A DNA stretch of 44,053 nucleotides from JBCBJZ01 sp038522635. GTDB taxonomy: Bacteria > Pseudomonadota > Alphaproteobacteria > Rhizobiales > Hyphomicrobiaceae. The notes under the pieces are model-generated. The model saw nothing but the letters and a program-made list of their open reading frames with translations. It did not search any database and was not told the DNA's origin. The translations under genes and the position numbers were made by a program. Positions 24,381 through 32,387 of this stretch are shown one piece after another (within the stretch, counting starts at the first letter, position 1; each line of letters starts with the position of its first letter). The stretch covers positions 1 through 44,053 of the forward strand of contig JBCBJZ010000008.1 in NCBI GenBank assembly GCA_038522635.1, written 5' to 3'.

Positions 24381-26588
24381 ATGAGCGATTTATCACCGGT
24401 GTCCCCGGCGCTGATCGAAGAAGAAGCGCCGGTCAATCCCTACAGCCTGCTGGAAGCGGTCAACACCTCGAGCGATTCGGCGCATACGAGTTGGCTGATC
24501 TTCCTGGGCCTGATGAGCTACCTGCTGATTGCGGTGGCGGGCGTCAGCCACAAGGACCTGCTGCTCAACAACGATATCGCGCTGCCGATCTTGCAGGTGA
24601 AGATCGAACTGGCGCGGTTCTTCCTGTTCGCGCCGCTTGTCATTTTGATGTTCCACCTGGGCGTGATCATCCAGTTGGTGATGCTGGCGCGCAAATCGAT
24701 CGAGTTCGATGCCGCGATCCGGCTGCTGGAGGTGAGCAACCGGCGCTCCCATCCGCTGCGCCTGGAGCTGAACAACTTCTTTTTCGTGCAGGCGATCGCT
24801 GGCCCGCGCCGCTCACGCATCATGGCGATCTTCCTGCACACGATGACCTGGTTGTCGCTGGCGCTGATCCCGGTGCTGCTGATCGTCTACATCCAGGTGA
24901 TGTTCCTGCCCTACCACGATGTGTTCATCACCTGGTCGCATCGCGTGGCGCTGGTGGCGGATGCGGCGATGCTGATCCTTATCGGCGTGTTTCTGGTGCG
25001 AGCGGAGACGTCGTTCTTCTCAGCTTTCGTGCGCACGGGCGCCCAGAACCCGGTGAGTTTTTTCATCACCACGGTGGTGCTGACGGCGGTCACGTTCTTT
25101 TCGTTCTTCATCGCGACGGTGCCTGGCGAGTTCATGGCGCGGGCGAGCGAACGGGTGATGGGCATCAACAAGCTCGTCGCAGCCGGTTCCAAGCGCGATG
25201 ACTACGTGATCGGCGGGTTCGTGGTGCCGTTTTTCGGCGCCTCCGCCGATGGCAGCTTGTTCGGGATTTTCCACCGCAACCTGAACGTGACCGACCTCGA
25301 TCTCGTGGTCGACAAGGACGTCACACCCGGTGAGCCGACGATCATCCTGCGTGGTCGTGACTTGCGTTACGCCAAGCTCGACCGCACCGATTTGCACCAA
25401 GCCGATTTCACGGGGGCGGATTTACAGGGTGCGAGCCTGCGGGGCGCTGATCTGCGTAACGCCTGGCTGCAGTGCGCCAACCTCAATGCGCTGTTGCTCG
25501 GTAACGAGGAAACGAAGCGGCGCGATGGCCAGTGTTCTTCAGCGCGCAAGGCCGACTTTTCCAAGGCGCGCCTGAGCGGTGCGCGGATGGTCGGTATCGA
25601 TCTCACCAAGGCGAAGCTCGAAGAGGCCAACCTGACGGGGGCGGATCTAAGCCATGCGGCGATGTCGCGGGCCAACTTCTCTTCGGCGCAACTGGCCGGT
25701 GCGAAGTTGCGCGGTGGGGCGGGCTTGCAGGGGGCCAACTTCTTCCTCGCCGCCATGCAGGGTATCGATCTGACGGGCGCCAACTTGCAAGGTGCTGATC
25801 TCAGCAACGCGCGGGCGCACGGGGCGATCCTCAAACTCGCCAACCTCGAAAGTGCGAACCTGCTCGATGCAGAGTTCAACGGTGCGGATTTGAGGAAGGC
25901 GCGTTTTCGCGGCGCTGATCTGTCTGGCGCGGTCTTTACCGGTGCGGACTTGTCCGAGGCGGTGTTCTGGCAAACCGTGCCACCGGCGGCTGAGGCCTTT
26001 GAGATGGCGAAGCTTGCAGGTGCCGCCCTTAAGCCGCTGAGTGAGGGAGAACGCGCCCGCCAAATCCGCATGTTGGCGCTGGTCGGCGATGATGAGATCA
26101 CGCAAGCGCTCGCGCGGATCATGGACCCGGCGATCAGCGCGGGCTGGGCCCAATCGGAGGAGCGTGCGCGCTGGGCTGAATTGATGGCGGGTGCGAACGC
26201 GTCGCGCGCACCTTCCTATCGCTCGGATGTGTCGCGCCTGCTCGTGACGATGATGTGCGATCCGCGGTGGCGTCGCGGGTACGTGGCGCGCGGCATCGTC
26301 GGCCAGGCGACGAGCGACGATTTTCGTGGGTTGCGGGCAGCGATCTACCGGCGGGTGGCGGGATCGGTGACGCTGTGCGCGGCTGCTGGCAAGGTGCCGG
26401 AGAGCCTGCTGGCGAAGCTCGCTTCCAAACTCGATACCAGCGTGTTGGCGACGGGCTCAGTGGTGCCGAGCGGCGGGGCGTCCACGATCAGAAATCCCGG
26501 CAAGCCGTTGGCGCCCGCTTCGCAGTCCGCGCGGCCGGGGCGCGACGTGCCCACGCTGACACAACCACCGCAGCCGGTCCGTCCCTAG
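24381..26588 (+). CDS. membrane pentapeptide-repeat protein B with C-terminal extension
   Basis: A 735-residue paralogue of the preceding protein. Residues about 20-250 hold the same membrane domain (NPYSLLEAVNTSSDSAHTSWL, VAGVSHKDLLLNNDIALPIL, HPLRLELNNFFFVQAIAGP, FLPYHDVFITWSHRVAL). Residues about 320-535 are pentapeptide repeats (GADLQGASLRGADLRNAWLQ and others). Residues about 545-735 form a soluble, mainly helical domain absent from the first copy. The start at 24381 follows GAGGCGAG; the frame is open to 24297. The stop overlaps by one base the GTG of the FkbM reading frame. The pair probably arose by tandem duplication, but DNA similarity is no longer obvious. Confidence 0.85.
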   Translation: MSDLSPVSPALIEEEAPVNPYSLLEAVNTSSDSAHTSWLIFLGLMSYLLIAVAGVSHKDLLLNNDIALPILQVKIELARFFLFAPLVILMFHLGVIIQLVMLARKSIEFDAAIRLLEVSNRRSHPLRLELNNFFFVQAIAGPRRSRIMAIFLHTMTWLSLALIPVLLIVYIQVMFLPYHDVFITWSHRVALVADAAMLILIGVFLVRAETSFFSAFVRTGAQNPVSFFITTVVLTAVTFFSFFIATVPGEFMARASERVMGINKLVAAGSKRDDYVIGGFVVPFFGASADGSLFGIFHRNLNVTDLDLVVDKDVTPGEPTIILRGRDLRYAKLDRTDLHQADFTGADLQGASLRGADLRNAWLQCANLNALLLGNEETKRRDGQCSSARKADFSKARLSGARMVGIDLTKAKLEEANLTGADLSHAAMSRANFSSAQLAGAKLRGGAGLQGANFFLAAMQGIDLTGANLQGADLSNARAHGAILKLANLESANLLDAEFNGADLRKARFRGADLSGAVFTGADLSEAVFWQTVPPAAEAFEMAKLAGAALKPLSEGERARQIRMLALVGDDEITQALARIMDPAISAGWAQSEERARWAELMAGANASRAPSYRSDVSRLLVTMMCDPRWRRGYVARGIVGQATSDDFRGLRAAIYRRVAGSVTLCAAAGKVPESLLAKLASKLDTSVLATGSVVPSGGASTIRNPGKPLAPASQSARPGRDVPTLTQPPQPVRP

Positions 26589-27465
26589 TGATCCCGGACC
26601 ACGCGCGCGCAGCGGCCAACGCTGTGGCCGACCTGATCTACGACGTTGGCATGCACAACGGCGATGACACCGCCTATTACCTCGCAAAGGGCTTCCGCGT
26701 GCTCGCCTTCGAAGCGCATCCCGACCTTGCCAAGGCAGGGCGAGCCCGCTTCGCCCATGCGCTGGACCAGGGGCAGCTCGAGATCGTCGAAGGTGCGATC
26801 GTGCCGGTCGATCACGCCGGCGATGACGTGACGTTTTTCGCCAATGCCACACGCTCAGAGTGGGGCACGATCAGCGCCGACCTCGCTCACAGCAGCGACC
26901 GCCGCGCGGATGGGACGACCACGATCACCGTGCCTGCCTGTCGTTCGTGAACGTGCTGCAGCAGCAAGGGGTCCCGCATCATCTGAAAATCGATATCGAA
27001 GCTGCCGATCGCTTTTGCCTTGATGCGCTGGCGCAGGTGGGCGTGCGGCCGACCACGCTTTCGATCGAGGCGGAACTGTCGGACATCGATGAACAGGTGG
27101 CGCAGCTCGATCAATTGGCAGCGCTCGGCTACCGCGCGTTTTTGCCCGTGCAGCAGGCGCGGCTGCATAAGCTTGCGCTGCCGCAACCCCAGGCGGAGGG
27201 GCGTACAGTGACGCACAGGTTTGCGCGCGGGTCGTCAGGGCCGTTCGGCCGCGATCTTCAGGGGCCGTGGTTGGGGCTGGATGCGGCGAAGACGTTTTAC
27301 GTGCGCGTGCACGCGGCGAACGAGCGCTACGCCTGGCACTACAAGGTGGGCTACAAGCCTGCGCGTTCCCTCATCCGTCGGGCGTGCGAGCACGTGGCCG
27401 GCGTGCCGCTGTTCGGCTGGTACGACACGCATGCCAGGCTGACGCCGCCCGATCAGGCCGCGTGA
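26588..27465 (+). pseudogene. FkbM methyltransferase broken by a single-base frameshift
   Basis: Two adjoining reading frames together make one FkbM protein of about 292 residues. The first frame (GTG at 26588 to the TGA at 26948-26950) carries the SAM-binding part: LIYDVGMHNGDDTAYYLA, FRVLAFEAHPDL and an acidic strand. The second frame (to 27465) continues with SFVNVLQQQ, then the FkbM motif LKIDIEAADRFCLDAL and LSIEAELSD. The break lies at about 26930-26941, where one missing base would restore VPCLSFVNVL. It is either a recent pseudogene or a sequencing or assembly error. Each half lacks what the other supplies, so neither should be functional alone. The start overlaps the upstream stop by one base, suggesting coupling. 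Confidence 0.8.
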
Positions 27466-27516
27466 AGCCCGCCAGAGCAACGAGCGCAAAACGATGACGC
27501 GAAACTGACCGACGAT

Positions 27517-30357
27517 CTAACCGGCATCGCCGCCGCCGTCACTTGGCGCGCTGGGACCGTCTGAGGCGGCGCCCTCTTCGTCAGGCTCGTCACCGCTGCC
27601 GTCATCGGGCACGCGCTCAACTGACACCACCTGTTCGTCGGCCGCGGTCTTGAAGATCGTGACCCCTTGGGTGTTGCGCGAAGCGATGCGCACATCGTGA
27701 AGCGGGGTGCGGATGAGCTTGCCAGCGTTGGTGACCAGCATGATCTGGTCACTGTCCTCCACCGGGAAGCCGGCCAGCAGTTTGCCGTTGCGCTCGTTGA
27801 CCACCATGGCGACGATGCCCTTGCCGCCGCGGCCTGAGGTGCGGAACTCGTAAGACGAGGTCCGCTTGCCGTAGCCGCGCGACGAGACCGTGAGCACAAA
27901 CTGTTCGCGCGCGCCCAATTCAGCGTAGCGTTCTGGCGTGAGTTCCGCGTTGGCTGCGATGGCGTCGCCCGTATCGCCCTCGTCTGACGAGTCAAGCTCG
28001 TTCAACGCCGCGGCCTCACCGCCGGCATCGTCCGCACTCTCTTCACCTTGTGCGCGACGCACCGCGCTCGCCTGTTTGACGTAGGCGGCTCGCTCGGCAG
28101 GCGAAGCATCGACGTGGGCGAGGATGGCCATCGAGACCACCGCGTTGTTGCCTTCAAGCCGGATGCCGCGGACGCCGGTTGAGTCGCGCCCCTTGAACAA
28201 GCGCACATCGGTGACGGGGAAGCGAATGCAGTGCCCTTGCTGTGTGGTCAGCATCACATCGTCGGCTTCCGCGCAGATCGCCACGTTGATGATGCGATCG
28301 CCCTCGTCGAGCTTCATCGCGATCTTGCCGTTGCGGTTGATGCTTTCAAAGTCAGTCAGCGCATTGCGCCGGACATTGCCGCTGTGGGTAGCGAACATCA
28401 GGTGCGAGGTGGCGTAGCTTTCGGCATCGGAGGGCAGCGGCAGGATCGTCGAGATCTCCTCGCCCTGCTGCAGCGGCAGGATGTTGATCAGGGCCTTGCC
28501 GGGCGATTGCGGCGTCGCGGCGGGTAAGCGCCAAACCTTGAGCCGATAGACCATGCCGCGTGAGGAGAAGAACAGCACCGGCGTGTGCGTGGATGCGATG
28601 AAGATCTGTGTGACGAAATCCTCGTCGCGCGTGGACATGCCAGCGCGGCCTTTGCCGCCGCGCCGCTGGGCCCGGTAGGTGGAAAGCGGCACACGCTTGA
28701 TGTAGCCGCGATGGCTCACCGTCACGACCATATCTTCGCGCTGGATCAGGTCTTCATCGTCGACCTCGCCGTCCATCTCGATGATTTCAGTCAGGCGCGG
28801 CGTACCGAACTCATCTTTGATGGCGGTGAGTTCGTTCTTGATGATGTCGATGACGCGCACACGCGATGACAGGATGTCGAGATAGTCCTTGATCTGTTCG
28901 CCGATGCCTTTGAGTTCATCGCCGATCTCGTCGCGGCCGAGCGCGGTCAGGCGTGACAGGCGCAGCTCCAGGATGGCGCGGGCCTGTTCTTCTGAAAGGC
29001 GGTAGGTGCCTTCCGAAGACACCTTGTGGCGGGGGTCAGCGATCAGCTCCACCAACGGGGCCACATCGCGCGCCGGCCAATCGCGCGCCATCAGTTGTTC
29101 GCGCGCGGTCTGCGGGTTGGGCGCGCGGCGGATGAGCGCGATGATCTCATCGATGTTCGCAACGGCGATCGCAAGACCGACGAGCACATGGGCGCGTTCG
29201 CGCGCTTTGGCGAGCAGGTGCTTGGTGCGCCGGGTCACAACCTCTTCGCGGAAGGCTGTGAAGGCTTGGATCATATCGTGCAGAGTCAACTGCTCGGGCT
29301 TGCCGCCGGACAGGGCGATCATGTTGGCGCCGAACGTCGTTTGCAGCGGCGAGAACCGGTAGAGCTGGTTCAGAACGACGTCAGGGACGGCGTCGCGCTT
29401 CAGTTGGATGACGATGCGCATGCTCTCGCGGTTGGTCTCATCCCAAATGTCCGCGATGCCCTCGATCCGCTTGTCTTTGACCAGTTCGGCGATCTTCTCG
29501 ATCAGGGTCTGCTTGTTCACCTGGTAGGGGATCGCCGACACGATCAGCGCCTGACGGTCGCGCTTGATCTCTTCGACGTCGACCTTGGCCCGCATCAGGA
29601 TCGAGCCGCGGCCCTTGTGGTAGGCGGAGCGAATGCCGCCGCGACCCAAGATCATGCCGGCCGTTGGGAAATCGGGGCCGGGCACGATCTCGCAGAGTTC
29701 TTCGATCGTGATCGCCGGATTGTCGAGCATCGCAATCGATGCGTCGATCACTTCGCCCAAGTTGTGCGGGGGAATGTTGGTGGCCATGCCGACCGCGATG
29801 CCGCCCGCGCCGTTGACGAGCAGGTTGGGGAACTTCGCCGGTAGCACTTCGGGCTCGCTGAGCGTGCCGTCGTAGTTGTCGCGAAAGTCAACCGTGTCCT
29901 TGTCGAGGTCATCCAGAAGCGCGTGGGCCACTTTGGCGAGCCGGCACTCGGTGTAGCGTTCAGCCGCGGGCGGATCGCCATCGACGGAGCCGAAGTTGCC
30001 CTGACCATCGATCAGCGGCAGACGCAGCGAGAAATCCTGCGCCATGCGGACGAGCGCATCGTAAATGGCAAGGTTCCCGTGCGGATGGTACTTGCCCATC
30101 ACGTCGCCGGTAACGCGGGCGCATTTGACGTACTTCTTGTTGTGGTCGAGGCCGAGCTCGTTCATGCCGAAGAGGATGCGCCGGTGGACGGGCTTGAGAC
30201 CGTCGCGCACGTCGGGCAGCGCGCGGCTGACGATCACGCTCATGGCGTAATCGAGGTAGGATTTCTTCATCTCGTCGATGATGGAGACGGGACGGATGTC
30301 GCTCGGCCCGCTCGGCTCGTCGGGCGCACCGTTATTGGCGTTGGGATCGTCTGCCAC
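27517..30357 (-). CDS. gyrA: DNA gyrase subunit A
   Basis: ATP-dependent supercoiling subunit (breakage-reunion), 946 residues. The N-terminal domain begins IDEMKKSYLDYAMSVIVSRALPD. The catalytic tyrosine is Y135 in RYTE. The quinolone-resistance region reads YHPHGNLAIYDALVRMA (residues 90-106), with N95, L96 (E. coli S83 position) and D100 (D87 position). The GyrA box QRRGGKG precedes the C-terminal beta-pinwheel. An acidic, Ala/Glu/Asp-rich insert of about 60 residues (754-816) separates pinwheel blades, and the last 30 residues are acidic. It converges with the broken FkbM gene 51 bases away. About 645 bases upstream are non-coding. Confidence 0.98.
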   Translation of the reverse strand: MADDPNANNGAPDEPSGPSDIRPVSIIDEMKKSYLDYAMSVIVSRALPDVRDGLKPVHRRILFGMNELGLDHNKKYVKCARVTGDVMGKYHPHGNLAIYDALVRMAQDFSLRLPLIDGQGNFGSVDGDPPAAERYTECRLAKVAHALLDDLDKDTVDFRDNYDGTLSEPEVLPAKFPNLLVNGAGGIAVGMATNIPPHNLGEVIDASIAMLDNPAITIEELCEIVPGPDFPTAGMILGRGGIRSAYHKGRGSILMRAKVDVEEIKRDRQALIVSAIPYQVNKQTLIEKIAELVKDKRIEGIADIWDETNRESMRIVIQLKRDAVPDVVLNQLYRFSPLQTTFGANMIALSGGKPEQLTLHDMIQAFTAFREEVVTRRTKHLLAKARERAHVLVGLAIAVANIDEIIALIRRAPNPQTAREQLMARDWPARDVAPLVELIADPRHKVSSEGTYRLSEEQARAILELRLSRLTALGRDEIGDELKGIGEQIKDYLDILSSRVRVIDIIKNELTAIKDEFGTPRLTEIIEMDGEVDDEDLIQREDMVVTVSHRGYIKRVPLSTYRAQRRGGKGRAGMSTRDEDFVTQIFIASTHTPVLFFSSRGMVYRLKVWRLPAATPQSPGKALINILPLQQGEEISTILPLPSDAESYATSHLMFATHSGNVRRNALTDFESINRNGKIAMKLDEGDRIINVAICAEADDVMLTTQQGHCIRFPVTDVRLFKGRDSTGVRGIRLEGNNAVVSMAILAHVDASPAERAAYVKQASAVRRAQGEESADDAGGEAAALNELDSSDEGDTGDAIAANAELTPERYAELGAREQFVLTVSSRGYGKRTSSYEFRTSGRGGKGIVAMVVNERNGKLLAGFPVEDSDQIMLVTNAGKLIRTPLHDVRIASRNTQGVTIFKTAADEQVVSVERVPDDGSGDEPDEEGAASDGPSAPSDGGGDAG

Positions 30358-31002
30358 GATGGGGCTGGCTCCTTACGGGAATGGCGCGGGTCGAGCCGAA
30401 TGGCACGGAGGCGTTCGCTTTGCGAGGGTCATCCGCCTTCGCCAACGACGACTCATGGATCAATGTCCCGGTCGCATCGCCGCGCGATGCCGCCTGGCCC
30501 GTGACCCTGCACGTTTGTTGAACAAACTACCGCGCCCGCGTCCGCGCATCAACGTGATCGTGGTTGATAACGCTCCCAAATCCCGCTTTTTGCACGGCGC
30601 TTGTGGTCCCCCAGGTTGCCCCCCAAAGCCGTTGCCAAGGCCGTTCCCATGGCAGTCCGCTTCACGGGCAAGGGGGGAGCGGCTGCTTCGTCCTGGTCTT
30701 CCCGTTCAACTCTCGTGGTCACGAATTGCACCCGCGGCGCATGACATCGTGGAACTTTCCAAAGCCTTTGGGACTTAAAGGACGGCGACACGCGGCGCAA
30801 ATGCGCGTTCACCACGTTTTGGGTCGCGATGTGCACATCAGGCCTTGCGACTTGCTTGTGACACATAGCGGGGCTAGCACCTCGATCGATAGACAACGCG
30901 CACACTAACCATCGAGCGGTCCCGCCGCGCATGCGCTGGCAAAAGCGAAGCGCCCGGGCTCGCGTTACCTCAGATTTCCCCCACCGACCTAGGAGACCCC
31001 CC
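30358..31002. other. 645-base region between gyrA and the PRC-barrel gene
   Basis: No convincing gene on either strand; the open frames here lack codon bias and recognisable motifs. It must contain the divergent promoters. A perfect 15-base palindrome, gtttgttgaacaaac, at 30513-30527 is the clearest signal and may be an operator. The ribosome-binding site AGGAG for the PRC-barrel gene is at 30991-30995. Confidence 0.6.
30513..30527. promoter_or_regulatory. 15-base palindrome upstream of gyrA (candidate operator)
   Basis: gtttgtt-g-aacaaac is a perfect inverted repeat with a one-base centre, in an otherwise GC-rich non-coding region 156 bases before the gyrA start. No matching second copy or known operator is recognised. 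Confidence 0.3.
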
Positions 31003-31605
31003 ATGATCAGAACACTGTTCGCTGCCCTGTTGGTCGCGTCCGTGACCGCCGGCTTCGGCGTCGTTGCAAGCGCCCCGGCCGTGGCGCAGGACGCATCGGC
31101 GGCCACGCCCATGTTCATCAAGAAGCAGCGGCCGAACCAGTACCTCGCCAAAGACAAGCTGATCGGCGCGAAAATCCGCGATCCGCAAGGCAAAATCATC
31201 GGCGACGTTGAAGACCTCGTGCTGAACTTCAACGACCGCGTGGTTGGTATCGTGATGGGCGTCGGCGGCGCGCTGGGCTTCGGCGAGAAGCGGATTGCCG
31301 TGCGCCTTGCTGCCCTTGAGACCCGTGAGTTCAAAGGCAAGCCTTCACTTGTGCTCGATACGACCCGCGAAGACTTGAAGGCGATGAAGGCGTTCGTTCG
31401 CTTGGCGCCCCGCAAGTCGTTGCTGGAGCGTGCGAAGGAAAAGGCGCGCGAGCTGGCCGATAAAACCAAAGCGACCGCTTCTGATGCCTACAAGAAAGCG
31501 AAAGACGCTACCAAGAAGGGCATCGATCGGGCCAAAGAGCTGTCGCGCGACGCCATTGAAAAGGCGAAGGAGCGGGTCAAGCCGGCTGATCAGCAGTCAA
31601 ACTGA
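31003..31605 (+). CDS. secreted PRC-barrel domain protein with charged helical tail
   Basis: A 200-residue protein with a Sec signal peptide (MIRTLFAALLVASVTAG... ending AVAQ near residue 29), so probably periplasmic. Residues about 44-105 are a PRC-barrel: LIGAKIRDPQGKIIGDVEDLVL, VVGIVMGVGGALGFGEKRIAV and VLDTTREDLKAM. Residues about 125-200 are a long charged amphipathic helix with recurring AKE/KAK/ATK heptad-like units, similar in look to LEA or apolipoprotein helices. It may bind the envelope or be stress-related; no partner is visible. The start at 31003 has AGGAG seven bases upstream. Two stem-loops follow. Confidence 0.82.
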   Translation: MIRTLFAALLVASVTAGFGVVASAPAVAQDASAATPMFIKKQRPNQYLAKDKLIGAKIRDPQGKIIGDVEDLVLNFNDRVVGIVMGVGGALGFGEKRIAVRLAALETREFKGKPSLVLDTTREDLKAMKAFVRLAPRKSLLERAKEKARELADKTKATASDAYKKAKDATKKGIDRAKELSRDAIEKAKERVKPADQQSN

Positions 31606-31608
31606 TGG

Positions 31609-31649
31609 CAACGAGGGGCGCCGCGCCGCTTTCGTGTGGCCCCTCGTTG
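31609..31649 (+). other. stem-loop 3' of the PRC-barrel gene
   Basis: Eleven-base perfect arms caacgaggggc and gcccctcgttg are separated by 19 bases. No T-run follows, so it is more likely an mRNA-stabilising hairpin or weak attenuator than a terminator. Confidence 0.55.
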
Positions 31650-31692
31650 GTTGCGTGTAGATTGCAACGCGCTCACTTCTGAGAACGGCAGG

Positions 31693-31725
31693 AGCCGGTG
31701 TCGCTTTCGGGCGGCGCCGGCTTTT
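31693..31725 (+). terminator. rho-independent terminator after the PRC-barrel gene
   Basis: A 12-pair stem (agccggtgtcgc with gcggcgccggct, two G-U pairs) and a 6-base loop tttcgg, followed directly by tttt. It separates the PRC-barrel transcript from the tRNA-Ser gene. Confidence 0.85.
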
Positions 31726-31883
31726 GTATGCGAACCGACGTGTCCCGCGCGCGATGCGCGCATCGGTCCGCAGCCTTGATGGGCGCCGACCGCGGCTTAG
31801 CTAACGGGGCCCCGCGCAGCCGGGGAAGGGCGGCATCGCAAGTCTTGCAATTTGCCAGCAACTTGATAGCACTGCGCTTCCCA

Positions 31884-31975
31884 GGAGACGTGACCGAGTG
31901 GCTGAAGGTAGCGGTTTGCTAAATCGTCGTACGTGGAAACGCGTACCGAGGGTTCGAATCCCTCCGTCTCCGCCA
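31884..31975 (+). tRNA. tRNA-Ser (anticodon GCU) with encoded CCA
   Basis: A type II tRNA of 92 bases. The acceptor arms ggagacg and cgtctcc pair over seven bases, followed by discriminator g and genomic cca. The anticodon loop tttgctaaa gives GCT. The T-arm gagggttcgaatccctc is perfect. A long variable arm (cgtacgtggaaacgcgtac) marks the Ser class. It decodes AGC and AGU. Confidence 0.97.
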
Positions 31976-31983
31976 TTTTTGCG

Positions 31984-32248
31984 CTCACGGGCTGAAGGCC
32001 CTCCGCGAGGGCGGCGCTTGCGCCGGGTCGCTTTGCTCCCTTGGGTTGCCGTTGGGGCGACGATGCGTCTGGCCGCGGTTCTTGATCTCACGGGCTGAAG
32101 GCCCTCCGCGAGGGCGGCGCTTGCGCCGGGTCGCTTTGCTCCCTTCGCTTTCGATTGGGTCGACGATGCGTCTGGCCGCTGTTCTTGATCTCACGGGCTG
32201 AGGGCCCTCCGCGAGGGCGGCGCCTGCGCCGGGTCGCTTTGCTCCCTT
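31984..32248. repeat. 103-base tandem repeat, 2.6 copies, directly after tRNA-Ser
   Basis: Units start at 31984, 32087 and 32190 (period exactly 103). The third unit is lost after about 59 bases. Each unit begins ctcacgggctga and contains two neighbouring hairpins: gccctc-cgc-gagggc, and ggcgc-tt-gcgcc (ct in the loop of copy 3). Copies 1 and 2 differ at only about a dozen positions, mostly in one internal 15-base block. The copy 3 change in the hairpin loop keeps the stem. No coding content is credible. The array starts nine bases after the tRNA 3' end. Confidence 0.9.
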
Positions 32249-32265
32249 GGCTTTCGGCTTAAAGA

Positions 32266-32299
32266 CACGCCTTGCCTTTGCGCCCAAAGTTGCTCTGCA
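32266..32299. repeat. dispersed 34-base repeat, copy 2
   Basis: Partner of 9092-9125 (two mismatches in 34). Here it follows the end of the 103-base array and lies about 90 bases from the end of the convergent trhO gene. Function is unknown. Confidence 0.7.
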
Positions 32300-32387
32300 G
32301 TTTAAGATCGGGATCATCATCGGGCGATCGATCCAGGACGCGCAGCGAATGATTTTGCGCCTGAGGCGGACGGGCCGGTGGATCGGT

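Noticed and set aside
25367..26122. 251-residue minus-strand frame with regular APxxSAP repeats
   Set aside because: The repeats are simply the reverse complement of the pentapeptide repeats of the plus-strand gene.
26255..26587. Upstream part of the frame that carries the first FkbM half
   Set aside because: This part overlaps the pentapeptide protein B coding region out of frame; the real FkbM start is the GTG at 26588.
31898..32098. 66-residue frame starting within tRNA-Ser
   Set aside because: It runs through the tRNA and the 103-base repeats; no independent coding evidence.
31984..32248. CRISPR array
   Set aside because: The unit is a full 103-base repeat without short repeat/unique spacer structure, and no cas genes are present.
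31884..32300. Integration site of a genomic island at tRNA-Ser
   Set aside because: No integrase, no repeated tRNA 3' end and only housekeeping genes beyond it.
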